Positions 8,648 through 16,083 are shown, numbered from the stretch's first letter. The stretch: DNA of 26,710 bases from Oscillospiraceae bacterium (GCA_902766855.1 CACXFE010000019.1:1-26710); one strand, 5' to 3'. The notes: a model not told the origin generated them from the sequence alone. Program-made: numbers and translations.

Positions 8648-9614
8648 ACGAACGGTATCCCTCGCCAAACAGTTGGTCTGCAAACCATACGCGGTCAAGC
8701 CGGTATTCTTTGCCGTTCAGATAGTTTAAAAGGCCGGCGTCGCTTTGAAAGGCGAATCGCAGGCAGTATGAGCAAAGCGCCTGTTTGTCAAATCCCGCTT
8801 TTTTGTCCTGTGCCAGTTTACCGTATTTCCCGTCGCCCAACAGCGGGTGCCCGATCGACGCCATATGCGCCCGGATCTGATGGGTGCGCCCGGTCAACAA
8901 ATCAATGGCGAGCAACGAAAGACCGTTTTTACTGGCCAAGACGGTGTAACGGGTTTGAATGGTACGGGCGTCTTCGGTTTTGTGCCGCCTGAGAAAAACT
9001 TTGTTTTTTTCTTCGTTTTTCTCCAAATATCCTTCCAACAGGGCGGTTTTGCGCTCCGGCACACCGTGTACCACGGCTAAATACCGCTTTTTGATTTCCC
9101 GGGTTTTGATTTTCTCACATAAAATACGCAGGGCTTCCGCGTTTTTTGCGGCCATCACGATCCCGCAGGTGTTGCGGTCGATACGGTTGGCAAGCGCGGG
9201 GCGAAAACTGTTTTCCCGATCGGGCAGATATTCGCCTTTTTCATAAAGATAGCGTTGAATGCGGGCAATCAGGGTGTCACCGTATTCATTCCGGTCGGGG
9301 TGGACCAGTAAGCCTTGCTTTTTGTTGACTAACAGAATGTTTTCATCTTCATAGAGTACATCCAGCGCCGCGGGGGCTGACAGAAAATCATATTTCGGCT
9401 GAACCGGCGTGAAAAATTCATCTGCGATATAGGCGTCTACCGTGTCGCCTTCTTGAAGCCGCAGGCTGATTTCGGCGCGCTTGCCGTTCACCTTGATCCG
9501 CTTGGTGCGGATGTATTTGAACAACAGAGAAGAAGGCAGCGCGGGGCAGATTTGCGCAATGAATTTATCCAGGCGCTTTGATGCGTCGTTTTTTGTGACA
9601 GTGAACGATTTCAT
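8634..9614 (-). CDS. RluA-family 23S rRNA pseudouridine synthase
   Basis: A 326-residue enzyme that isomerises uridine in RNA, probably 23S rRNA. The S4 RNA-binding domain spans residues 12–60 (ASKRLDKFI, RIKVNGKRAE, LQEGDTVDAYI). The catalytic domain has LLVNKKQGLLVHPD, then ANRIDRNTCGIVMAAKN with catalytic Asp146 (the family usually reads HRLDRxTSG), and LLTGRTHQIRAHMASIGHPLLGD. RluC- and RluD-like members cannot be separated by eye. ATG 9614 follows AAAGGA. It ends inside recG's last codons with no terminator between, and is divergent from radC. Confidence 0.9.
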   Translation of the reverse strand: MKSFTVTKNDASKRLDKFIAQICPALPSSLLFKYIRTKRIKVNGKRAEISLRLQEGDTVDAYIADEFFTPVQPKYDFLSAPAALDVLYEDENILLVNKKQGLLVHPDRNEYGDTLIARIQRYLYEKGEYLPDRENSFRPALANRIDRNTCGIVMAAKNAEALRILCEKIKTREIKKRYLAVVHGVPERKTALLEGYLEKNEEKNKVFLRRHKTEDARTIQTRYTVLASKNGLSLLAIDLLTGRTHQIRAHMASIGHPLLGDGKYGKLAQDKKAGFDKQALCSYCLRFAFQSDAGLLNYLNGKEYRLDRVWFADQLFGEGYRSFNFD

Positions 9615-9680
9615 AAGAGATCCTTTCTATGATAAAAACAAGGAATATCAGAATTTAACGATAAAGGTTTTGGTGAAAAA

Positions 9681-10388
9681 ATGGCGGCAAACAATGTACA
9701 CGACGAGCATCGAAAGCGTGTAAAAGAAAAGTTTTTAAAAAGCGGTTATTCCGAGGATACGCCGGAACATCTGATTTTGGAAACCCTGTTGTTTTACAGC
9801 ATTCCGAGGGTTGATACCAATGAAACGGCGCATCATTTGCTGGAACGCTTCGGCTCGATCGCCGGGGTATTGGACGCCACAAGAGAGCAACTGCTGGAAG
9901 TGGAAGGGATCGGCCCGAACAGCGTTGCGTTTTTTGAGTTGATCGTAACAGTCATGCGCAAATACAATGCCGAAAAAGCAAAGAAAAACAAGCGGATTGC
10001 CACTTTGGAAGAGGTCTGCGATTATCTGTTGGCACAGTATATCGGGCGGAAAAAAGAGGTTTTCTCGATTGCCACTTTCCGCAACGACGGGAAGATGATC
10101 GCTTGGGATATTTTAAACGAAGGAGAAACCGGGAAGGTCAGTGTTCCGACCAGGAAACTGGTGGAAACCGTTCTTCACCACGGTGCGGCGGCAGTACTGC
10201 TTGCGCATAATCATCCCGGCGGGCTGGCTATCCCGAGTGAGGCGGATATTGCCGTAACCGAGCAGATCGCCTATTTACTGCGTGAGATCGGGGTGGGGCT
10301 GGTCGATCATATCATTATTGCGGAAGATGATTATGTATCGTTGCGGCAAAGCAAAAAGTTTGCGTATCTTTTTGATCAAAGCAACTGA
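9681..10388 (+). CDS. radC: RadC-family JAB/MPN-domain protein
   Basis: A 235-residue protein. Residues 20–85 are a helix-hairpin-helix region (EVEGIGPNSVAFFELI). The C-terminal MPN(+)/JAMM domain has the metal-binding HNHPGG motif near residue 176, followed by IPSEADIAVTEQI with the third ligand Asp, and VDHIIIAEDDYVSLRQS. RadC was named for DNA repair but its role is not established; JAMM domains are usually metallo-isopeptidases or peptidases. ATG 9681 has only a weak ribosome site. The stop overlaps the convergent response-regulator gene by 13 bp. Confidence 0.9.
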   Translation: MAANNVHDEHRKRVKEKFLKSGYSEDTPEHLILETLLFYSIPRVDTNETAHHLLERFGSIAGVLDATREQLLEVEGIGPNSVAFFELIVTVMRKYNAEKAKKNKRIATLEEVCDYLLAQYIGRKKEVFSIATFRNDGKMIAWDILNEGETGKVSVPTRKLVETVLHHGAAAVLLAHNHPGGLAIPSEADIAVTEQIAYLLREIGVGLVDHIIIAEDDYVSLRQSKKFAYLFDQSN

Positions 10389-11080
10389 TTTTCCGCCAAA
10401 CGGTATCCGACGCCGTTTTCGGTAAACAAATACCGGGGATGGCGGCTGTCCTGTTCGATTTTTTTGCGTAAATTGGTGATATTCACCCGTAGAATACCGT
10501 TTGCCCCATCTGTCTGTGCCCCCCAAACCGACCGAATGATAAAATCATATGTCAGCACACGGCCGGAGTAACGGCATAACAGTGCCAGAATCCGAAATTC
10601 GTTTTTTGTCAGATGAACCGGGCGCCCTTCCAAGGCGACGGTTCTTTTTTGATGATCGAGCGTGAACGCGCCGCACTGATAAAAATCCGCCGTGTTCATG
10701 CCTCTTGCTTTTTCTAAAAGCCCGATCCGCCTGTCCGCGGCGCGCACCCTGGCCGCCAGTTCTTCGGCACGAAGCGGCTTGATGAGAAAATCGTCCGCGC
10801 CCGCGTCTAACACCGCCACCGCTGTTCGTTCTGCCGCGTTTTGGGAAACGGCCAGAATAGCGCAATCGCTTTGATTGCGGAATTGCCGGATCAAGGCAAG
10901 CCCTTTGGCTTTCGGATATTGCGGGTCTAACAGAACGATCTCGGGTGTGTAGGCGGCAAAATCCGCCGCCGCGTTTTCAAGATCGGTGGTAAACACGGTG
11001 TGCCCCGCCGCAGATAACACATTTTTGATCAGGCGCAGACTTTGCCGGTCGTTTTCAGCGATCAATACCGTTCTTTTCAT
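10376..11080 (-). CDS. OmpR/PhoB-family response regulator (orphan)
   Basis: A 234-residue two-component regulator. Receiver domain 1–120: acidic pocket AEND (Glu9, Asp11), phospho-acceptor Asp52 in IVLLDP, Ser79 at the Thr/Ser switch position, and Lys101 in LIKPL, so phosphorylation chemistry looks intact. The C-terminal winged helix (about 135–234) shows the OmpR features LTKNEFRILALLCRYSGRVL, VNITNLRKKIE and GVGYRL. It is KdpE/PhoB-like. The gene starts 11 nt after the LCP gene, and its AGGTGA ribosome site abuts the LCP stop, so the two are co-transcribed. No histidine kinase lies in the window. Confidence 0.92.
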   Translation of the reverse strand: MKRTVLIAENDRQSLRLIKNVLSAAGHTVFTTDLENAAADFAAYTPEIVLLDPQYPKAKGLALIRQFRNQSDCAILAVSQNAAERTAVAVLDAGADDFLIKPLRAEELAARVRAADRRIGLLEKARGMNTADFYQCGAFTLDHQKRTVALEGRPVHLTKNEFRILALLCRYSGRVLTYDFIIRSVWGAQTDGANGILRVNITNLRKKIEQDSRHPRYLFTENGVGYRLAENQLL

Positions 11081-11091
11081 TTGGATTCACC

Positions 11092-12165
11092 TCATTCTCC
11101 GGCGGAACCGAGGATAAAGCGGCGCATGATTTTCGCCGCCGCGTCGGTATCGTATACATATTGCCAAGCGCCGCCGATGATTTTGCCGGAAGCCGGCAAA
11201 TCTTCGTTCGGAATGCTGAGTTGTTCAAATTCGGGGGAGGTGAACATCGCCCACACACCAAGGTTGATCAAATCGTTTGTGGCGAGAGAAGTGTCACATT
11301 CCGCTACGATTTTTTCGGCGATTTTCGGCCAACGGAGCGGATTGCCGCCCTTGGCGGCGGCAAAGATCGCTTCCAGCACTTCCCGCTGCCGCCCGCCGCG
11401 CACAATGTCCGAATCGGTATGGCGGATGCGGGCATAAGAAACGGCTTGTCCGCCCGTGAGCAGTTGAGTTCCCGCGGTGGTGACCGGCTCACAAGGGATC
11501 CCCATTTCCACCATCCACGGAATGATATTGGTATTCATTTCTTTGCGTTCGGCTTCGTCTACCTCCACCGTGACCCCGCCGATATAGTCGATCACGCGGG
11601 ACAATCCGAAAAAGTTCATGGTGACATGATCGGTGATTTCCAAGCCGAAATTTTGGTTCAGCGTTTTCACCGCCAACTGTGCGCGCCCGTAGGCGTAAGC
11701 ATGCGTGAGTTTGTCTTTTTTGTGCCCGTCAATGGCAACATAACTGTCCCGCGCAATCGAAGTCAATTTGATCTTGCCCGCTTTGCGGTCAATCGAAACG
11801 ATCATCACCGCATCGCTTCTGCCAACCTTTTCGTCTTCCCGGCTGTCCACCCCGAGCAGGGCGATATTGCGAACGCCCTCATAATCGGAAGTGGTGATGC
11901 CGAGATCGTTTTGATCAAGCGGTGTGCGCTCGATCCGATCGATCACCCGGTAGGTATAGGCATAGGTGCCGCCGCCCGCAAGCAAAAGTGCCGCCAATAT
12001 AAAAAGCAACAGATTGCGCACGGTATGGCGTTTGCGCTTTTTGCGCCGGTGTGCGGCGGGATTCCGCTTGCCGGATGAAGAGGAAATATCTTCATAGGAT
12101 TCCTGATTTTCCGGTTTAGTCCGTAAGGAATGGGAATAGAGATCCCGTTCTTCTTCGTATCGCAT
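11092..12165 (-). CDS. LytR-CpsA-Psr (LCP) family cell-wall polymer ligase
   Basis: A 357-residue membrane-anchored enzyme. Residues 1–47 are cytoplasmic and highly basic near the membrane (AHRRKKRKRHTVRN); residues 48–70 form one transmembrane helix; the rest is extracellular. The LCP domain shows NIALLGVDSRE, GRSDAVMIVSID, TSIARDSYVAI, KLTHAYAYG, and the later YARIRHTDSDIVRGGRQREV, containing the conserved Arg/Asp residues that bind pyrophosphate-linked polyprenyl substrates. LCP proteins attach teichoic acids or polysaccharides to peptidoglycan. ATG 12165 follows ACGGAG. It is co-transcribed with the response regulator downstream, and its promoter overlaps the dinB terminator. Confidence 0.93.
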   Translation of the reverse strand: MRYEEERDLYSHSLRTKPENQESYEDISSSSGKRNPAAHRRKKRKRHTVRNLLLFILAALLLAGGGTYAYTYRVIDRIERTPLDQNDLGITTSDYEGVRNIALLGVDSREDEKVGRSDAVMIVSIDRKAGKIKLTSIARDSYVAIDGHKKDKLTHAYAYGRAQLAVKTLNQNFGLEITDHVTMNFFGLSRVIDYIGGVTVEVDEAERKEMNTNIIPWMVEMGIPCEPVTTAGTQLLTGGQAVSYARIRHTDSDIVRGGRQREVLEAIFAAAKGGNPLRWPKIAEKIVAECDTSLATNDLINLGVWAMFTSPEFEQLSIPNEDLPASGKIIGGAWQYVYDTDAAAKIMRRFILGSAGE

Positions 12166-12188
12166 TGGTGTTCTCCGTAAAAATAAAA

Positions 12189-12214
12189 AATATGGCCGTG
12201 TATACAGCCATATT
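12189..12214 (-). terminator. dinB intrinsic terminator overlapping the LCP promoter
   Basis: On the minus strand, arms at 12214–12204 and 12199–12189 form an 11-bp stem (one U:G) with loop AUAC, followed by a U-rich run (TTTTTTATTTTT). It lies 43 nt after the dinB stop. The -10 box of the next promoter directly abuts the stem. Confidence 0.85.
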
Positions 12215-12243
12215 ATTATAACGCAAAGTTAAGAAAAAGTAAA
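12215..12243 (-). promoter_or_regulatory. Promoter of the LCP–response regulator operon
   Basis: Reading the minus strand: TTTACT (12243–12238), 17 nt, TATAAT (12220–12215). Initiation is predicted near 12208, inside the 5' arm of the dinB terminator, so transcripts from here lack most of that arm and should escape termination. Confidence 0.7.
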
Positions 12244-12256
12244 GAAAAACAGGATG

Positions 12257-13444
12257 TCAGTCTTCTTTTTCCACCGTGGACGCCCTGGCAATGGTGGAAG
12301 CGCCGAATTTTTTGCGCAGGGCATAGATCGAATTTTCAATTTTTTCCTGATTGATTTGTTTTTCGGATTGCCCGAAAAGATCTTCCTGCACGGCGGATTC
12401 TTCTTTTGTGAGGCGATACACCCCGATCCCGACGGAACGCAGCGGCTCGCTTAACATATAGTTTTGCTTCAAAATTTCCATGCCTCGCTCGGCAATGACA
12501 AAGGCGCTGTTGGTGGTTTCCGGGTACAGGCGGCTGCATTCTTTGACCGTGAGGGAGGCGGTTCGCAGATGAATTTGCACCCCCGAGGCATAAAGCGAAT
12601 GGCGGCGGAGACTGTCTGATACCGATTGTGCCAATTTCAAAAAAGTGCGGCGAATGCTTTCGTAATCGCAAAAATCTTTTGCCAGAGTCACCGAGCGGCT
12701 GATGCTTTTGGGAATATCGTTCTCGGACGGGGTGACCACGGGGGCCTCGTCTTCCCCCAAAGCGTATTTTTTCAATTCCGCACCGCTTTTTCCAAGCAGC
12801 CTTGTCAGTGTGATTTCCGAGCAGGCGGCAACATCGCCCACTGTGAAAATCCCGGCGGAATTGAGTTTTTGTGTGGTTTTTTTGCCGGCGAATAACAAAA
12901 CCGAGATCGGCAGCGGCCAAATCGTGGTTTTAAAATTCTCCCGCGAGATTACGGTGGTGCCGTCCGGTTTTTTCATGTCCGATCCCAGTTTGGCAAACAC
13001 TTTGTTGAAACTCACACCCACCGAGGCGGTGATCCCGAGTTCCGTGCGGATGTCTTTCCGAATACGGTCGGCAATTTCTTCGCCGCCGCCGAATAACAGG
13101 CGACTGCCGGTAACATCCAGCCAGCATTCATCGATCCCGAACGGCTCGATCATATCGGTGTACCGGGCGTAGACCGCGCGGGCAAGATCGGAATAACGGT
13201 GATATTCCCGATGCAGCGGCGGGAGGGTGACCAAGTCCGGGCATTTGTTTTTGGCTTCAAAAATCGTTTCCGCGGTTTTCACCCCGTAGGATTTTGCAAT
13301 CTCGTTTTTTGCCAATACGATGCCGTGTCGGTTTTCCTGATCGCCGCAAACCGCAACGGGCAGGGAAGCCAGCGTCGGGTTGAAAAGCAGGGAAACCGAC
13401 GCAAAAAAATTATTCAGATCGCAGTGTAAAATCACCCGCTCCAT
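12257..13444 (-). CDS. dinB: Y-family translesion DNA polymerase IV (DinB)
   Basis: A 395-residue error-prone polymerase. Palm: catalytic Asp in ILHCDLNNFFASV (Asp9) and the IDECWLDVTGS site, where the second carboxylates sit; most family members read SIDEAxLD. The fingers/thumb region includes GITASVGVSFNKVFAKLGSDMKKP split around its core, the helix-hairpin-helix AGIFTVGDVAA, then the little-finger domain. QEDLF near residue 363 resembles a sliding-clamp binding motif. ATG 13444 follows AGGAGG. A consensus LexA box covers the transcription start, so it is SOS-induced. It ends before a strong hairpin terminator. Confidence 0.95.
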   Translation of the reverse strand: MERVILHCDLNNFFASVSLLFNPTLASLPVAVCGDQENRHGIVLAKNEIAKSYGVKTAETIFEAKNKCPDLVTLPPLHREYHRYSDLARAVYARYTDMIEPFGIDECWLDVTGSRLLFGGGEEIADRIRKDIRTELGITASVGVSFNKVFAKLGSDMKKPDGTTVISRENFKTTIWPLPISVLLFAGKKTTQKLNSAGIFTVGDVAACSEITLTRLLGKSGAELKKYALGEDEAPVVTPSENDIPKSISRSVTLAKDFCDYESIRRTFLKLAQSVSDSLRRHSLYASGVQIHLRTASLTVKECSRLYPETTNSAFVIAERGMEILKQNYMLSEPLRSVGIGVYRLTKEESAVQEDLFGQSEKQINQEKIENSIYALRKKFGASTIARASTVEKED

Positions 13445-13461
13445 CCGGCGCTCCTCCTATC

Positions 13462-13473
13462 GAACGAATGTTC
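13462..13473. promoter_or_regulatory. LexA (SOS) operator of dinB
   Basis: GAAC-GAAT-GTTC is an exact match to the Gram-positive LexA/DinR half-sites GAAC-N4-GTTC. It lies directly downstream of the dinB -10 box, over the predicted start of transcription, as expected for repression. Confidence 0.9.
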
Positions 13474-13479
13474 TTTTCT

Positions 13480-13508
13480 ATTATAACACAAAGGATTTGA
13501 TTTGTAAA
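13480..13508 (-). promoter_or_regulatory. dinB promoter
   Basis: Minus strand: TTTACA (13508–13503), 17 nt, TATAAT (13485–13480). Its -35 box lies just downstream of the stop codon of the upstream sigma-like gene. The LexA box follows within 7 nt. Confidence 0.85.
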
Positions 13509-13509
13509 G

Positions 13510-13821
13510 TCATCGCGGAAATTTTTCAAGTGCTTTGATATGCAGGCGTTCGGTGTGGCGAACGCTGTAATGCAGGATTTCGCTGATTTCTTCGAGCGTT
13601 TTTCCGCAAACATACTTCCAGTAAAGCAGTTCGCTTAAAACGCCGCCGTCGGTCTGTTCGATTTTTTCTTCAATTTCCCGCATCAGGCGGCGGGCGTGCT
13701 CTGCCTCCGCGGCGCACCGCTCTTTGGCGGTTGGATCGGTTTGCGCCATCGCAGTCAACCGCAGGATTTTCGGTTGTTGCAAAGCGTATTGTGTCAGCAG
13801 TTTTTTTGCGTCTTGTTTCAT
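13510..13821 (-). CDS. Phage-type sigma region-4-like regulator
   Basis: A 103-residue protein. The N-terminal half is helical and charged (ERCAAEAEHARRLMREIEEK); the C-terminal half, LLYWKYVCGKTLEEISEILH then YSVRHTERLHIKALEKF, is a helix-turn-helix like sigma-70 region 4, as in DUF1492/ArpU-type phage late regulators. The chosen ATG at 13821 follows GGAG at 8 nt and overlaps the preceding stop in ATGA; longer in-frame starts run through the upstream gene. It is coupled to a zinc-ribbon gene. No phage structural gene or integrase is near, so it may be domesticated. Function not established. Confidence 0.7.
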   Translation of the reverse strand: MKQDAKKLLTQYALQQPKILRLTAMAQTDPTAKERCAAEAEHARRLMREIEEKIEQTDGGVLSELLYWKYVCGKTLEEISEILHYSVRHTERLHIKALEKFPR

Positions 13822-14177
13822 TTTGTTTTCTCCGTATGCGCCACAAACTGCCCGTAACTGTACGCGGTGCCGTGGCGGCGATTGTAAGCCGCTTTTCGGC
13901 GCAAAACCCGGTTGATGGGCTCTTCCGCCGCTTTCCGCGCAAGGTGCCGTGCGAAAAGCGCGGCGCTTTTTTCCTCGCAGGCGGTGCTGCAAAAACGCAT
14001 CCCGGCGCCGATGCGCCCCCCGCAGTACCGGCAGGTTTGATTGAGTTCCGTAAAACTTTTCCCGCCGCAGTGGGGGCAGGTTTCCACCCGTTCATAAGGC
14101 GGGGCGGAAAGACCGTGGTCTTCGGTGATGACGGTCGGCTCACGGAATAGCCGCCCGCAATCGTTGCAATGATACAT
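13818..14177 (-). CDS. Multi-zinc-ribbon protein, phage-associated type
   Basis: A 119-residue protein with four Cys pairs: CNDC (4–7), CPHC, CRYC, and the C-terminal FCSTAC, suggesting two zinc sites. It then has a basic helical segment and a conserved-looking tail YNRRHGTAYSYGQFVAH. Proteins of this plan occur in Clostridia phages and prophage remnants, but no function is known. ATG 14177 follows a strong AAGGAGG at 8 nt. Its stop overlaps the start of the sigma-like gene, so the two are translated together. Confidence 0.7.
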   Translation of the reverse strand: MYHCNDCGRLFREPTVITEDHGLSAPPYERVETCPHCGGKSFTELNQTCRYCGGRIGAGMRFCSTACEEKSAALFARHLARKAAEEPINRVLRRKAAYNRRHGTAYSYGQFVAHTEKTK

Positions 14178-14277
14178 CGTTGATTCCTCCTTACTGAACA
14201 GAAAGAAGAAAAGACGCAAAATGTAAACGGTGATAAATAATTTATGATTTCTTAACAAAATATACGAAAACATTGAA

Positions 14278-14283
14278 TATAAT
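14278..14283 (+). promoter_or_regulatory. Candidate -10 box for the small membrane-protein cluster
   Basis: TATAAT at 14278–14283. The nearest -35-like hexamer, TTAACA (14252–14257), is 20 nt away, which is long. The AT-rich 138-bp divergent region holds no other clear promoter. Confidence 0.4.
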
Positions 14284-14315
14284 AACGGTATGAAACAGTG
14301 AAAAGAGGGAACCAC

Positions 14316-14723
14316 ATGGATTTTCGTGAGCGGCTGATGCGCTTTATGAGCGGGCGATACGGCGTGGATACGCTGTTTTTTGTGCTGATCGGCGCGGGAG
14401 CCGTGTTGTCGGTTTGCAATCTGTTTCTGTCCAACCGGATCGTGCAGGGGATCGTGTATCTGTTGGTATTGGTGGCGCTTTTTCGCGCTTTTTCGCGCAA
14501 TATCAGCCGCCGCAAGCGCGAAAACGATGTTGCGGTGGGGTGGCTGCGCGCTGCCCGGAGGGCAAAAGAATTGCATGAACGCCGCCGGAACGATCGAATG
14601 CATGTTTATAAAAAGTGCCCTTCCTGTAAGGCAATCCTTCGCCTGCCGCGGCGCCCCGGCTCACACACCACGGTTTGCCCGAAATGCGGCAGGGAGTTTA
14701 CGGTGCGGGTGAGGGCAAAATGA
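14316..14723 (+). CDS. Membrane protein with C-terminal zinc ribbon
   Basis: A 135-residue protein of unknown function. Two hydrophobic segments near residues 18–35 and 42–60 (TLFFVLIGAGAVLSV; IVQGIVYLLVLVALF) are followed by a very basic cytoplasmic stretch and a C-terminal rubredoxin-like zinc ribbon with CPSC and CPKC pairs. Similar short proteins are widespread in Clostridia. Start: ATG 14316 follows AGAGGG at 6 nt; the in-frame GTG at 14298 lacks a ribosome site. Its stop overlaps the next start (ATGA). Confidence 0.8.
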   Translation: MDFRERLMRFMSGRYGVDTLFFVLIGAGAVLSVCNLFLSNRIVQGIVYLLVLVALFRAFSRNISRRKRENDVAVGWLRAARRAKELHERRRNDRMHVYKKCPSCKAILRLPRRPGSHTTVCPKCGREFTVRVRAK

Positions 14724-15067
14724 AAAGATCTGTCAAGCGTTTTTTATGCATCCACCTGCCGGTGCTGGCGGCGATCCTTCTGTATTTTCTTCTGCCCATC
14801 CGTTGCCCGATCCTGACATTTTGCCATGTGCCTTGCCCCACCTGCGGGATGACGCGTGCGCTTTTTTCCCTGCTGAAACTGGATTTTGCGGGCTATCTGC
14901 ATTACAACCCGGCGGCGCTTCCGTTTGCGGCACTGGTGCTCTTTGGTGTGCATGCGCGGTTGATCCCCTGGCCAAAGCGCCGGAAAGATCTGATTTTGAT
15001 TTTCGGCACGGTGATTGTGGTAATTGTCTATATTTTGCGGTTACATTTCGTAGGAATAAACATATAA
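14720..15067 (+). CDS. DUF2752 membrane protein
   Basis: A 115-residue protein with about three transmembrane helices and the DUF2752 signature CPTCGMTRALFSLLKLDF followed by HYNPAALP. The CPxCGxTR motif suggests a redox or metal role at the membrane, but the family is uncharacterised. ATG 14720 overlaps the previous stop, implying translational coupling. DUF2752 genes often neighbour TM2-domain genes, as here. Confidence 0.85.
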   Translation: MKRSVKRFLCIHLPVLAAILLYFLLPIRCPILTFCHVPCPTCGMTRALFSLLKLDFAGYLHYNPAALPFAALVLFGVHARLIPWPKRRKDLILIFGTVIVVIVYILRLHFVGINI

Positions 15068-15073
15068 AAAGGG

Positions 15074-15102
15074 TTGTAATTTTTTGTAAAATCGTGTATA
15101 AT
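15074..15102 (+). promoter_or_regulatory. Promoter of the TM2 gene
   Basis: TTGTAA (15074–15079), 17 nt, TATAAT (15097–15102), just after the DUF2752 stop. Initiation would be near 15109, giving a short leader before GAGGAG and the ATG at 15135. Confidence 0.75.
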
Positions 15103-15134
15103 GTGAACATAACAAATTTTGAGGAGAATGTGTT

Positions 15135-15470
15135 ATGGATCAAAACAAAGTAGATATGTACATGATGTCCAATCAAAAGTATTTCCCCCCGGAGAAAGTG
15201 ATGTACATAAAAGAAAAATTGGCGGCTATGGATGAGAGCAAGTTCTCTTTGATCTCTACCATTGAATTGAAAGACCCGACCACCATCCTGTTGGTTTCGA
15301 TCTTCTTAGGCTACCTTGGAATTGACCGTTTCATGATCGGCGATACCGGCATGGGTATTTTAAAACTCTTGACCGCCGGTTGCTGCGGCGTTTTAACGAT
15401 CATTGACTGGTTCACCATTTCCAAGAAGACCAAAGAATTGAATTTCAACAATTTTATGACGGTTCTTTAA
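15135..15470 (+). CDS. TM2-domain membrane protein
   Basis: A 111-residue protein. The first ~50 residues are soluble (YFPPEKVMYIKEKLAAMDES); residues 50–100 form the TM2 domain: two helices around the conserved GYLGIDRFMIGDTGMGILKL loop, then CCGVLTIIDWFTI. TM2 proteins are widespread and of unknown function. Strong ribosome site GAGGAG at 8 nt. It has its own promoter and a strong terminator, so it can be a single-gene transcript. Confidence 0.9.
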   Translation: MDQNKVDMYMMSNQKYFPPEKVMYIKEKLAAMDESKFSLISTIELKDPTTILLVSIFLGYLGIDRFMIGDTGMGILKLLTAGCCGVLTIIDWFTISKKTKELNFNNFMTVL

Positions 15471-15484
15471 TGAATTTCAATTAA

Positions 15485-15524
15485 AAAAGGGCGGTGTTTG
15501 CGTACCTGCGAATACCGCCCTTTT
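15485..15524. terminator. Terminator after the TM2 gene
   Basis: Arms at 15485–15502 and 15507–15524 form an 18-bp stem with four G:U pairs on the plus strand and loop UACC. The 3' side ends UUUUCU; the opposite strand has a run of six T, so it could work in both directions. Confidence 0.85.
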
Positions 15525-15546
15525 CTAAATATAAACAGGTGAGCGG

Positions 15547-16083
15547 ATGCACTATCAGGTAAAGCGTTCTTCCCGAAAAACATTGGCGTTGGAGATCGCG
15601 CGCACCGGCGAGGTGGTCGTGCGGGCGCCTTTTCGGGTGAGCGACCGGGCGATTGCCCGCTTTGTGGAGCAACACACGGCATGGATCACGGAGAAAAGCG
15701 CCGTGGTGAAAAGCCGCGCCGAAGAGGAACGGCTGATCGACGAACGGGAAGCCGATTTGCGAAAGAAAGCAGAGCGGATCCTCCCGCCGCTGGTGGCGCA
15801 GTACTCCGTGCGGATGGGCGTAAAGCCCGCCTCGGTGAAAATCACTTCGGCAAGAACGCGTTTCGGCTCATGCGGCGGCAACAATGCGATTTGTTTTTCG
15901 TGGCGATTGCTGGCGTACCCACTTGCGGCGGTGGAATATGTGGTGGTGCATGAATTGGCGCATATCCGGCATCATAATCACAGTGCGGCTTTTTACCGCC
16001 TGGTGGAAGAATACCTGCCGGATTACCGGGAGCGAAAAAAATTGCTTTCTCTCCCCGGTGCGGCAGAGAATACAGATCGCTGA
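15547..16083 (+). CDS. YgjP-like M48-family metallopeptidase
   Basis: A 178-residue zinc metallopeptidase-like protein. Seen: the N-terminal VKRSSRKTLALEI strand typical of YgjP/DUF45, RFGSCGGNNAICFSWRLL (usually RWGSC), and the zinc-binding VVVHELAHIRHHNHSAAFY (HExxH plus a downstream His), then LPDYRERKKLL. Its substrate is unknown. ATG 15547 follows AGGTGAG. It begins 22 nt after the terminator with no obvious promoter of its own, and lies 38 nt before the CNNM pair, probably one operon. Confidence 0.88.
   Translation: MHYQVKRSSRKTLALEIARTGEVVVRAPFRVSDRAIARFVEQHTAWITEKSAVVKSRAEEERLIDEREADLRKKAERILPPLVAQYSVRMGVKPASVKITSARTRFGSCGGNNAICFSWRLLAYPLAAVEYVVVHELAHIRHHNHSAAFYRLVEEYLPDYRERKKLLSLPGAAENTDR

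Noticed and set aside
11161..12078. 305-codon plus-strand frame
   Set aside because: Antisense to the well-supported LCP gene; no recognisable motif.
12189..12214. Attenuator hairpin in the LCP leader
   Set aside because: Predicted initiation is inside the stem, so LCP transcripts cannot form it; it fits better as the dinB terminator.
13510..14177. Prophage or integrated element
   Set aside because: Only two phage-like regulators; no integrase, structural, lysis genes or attachment repeats in the window.
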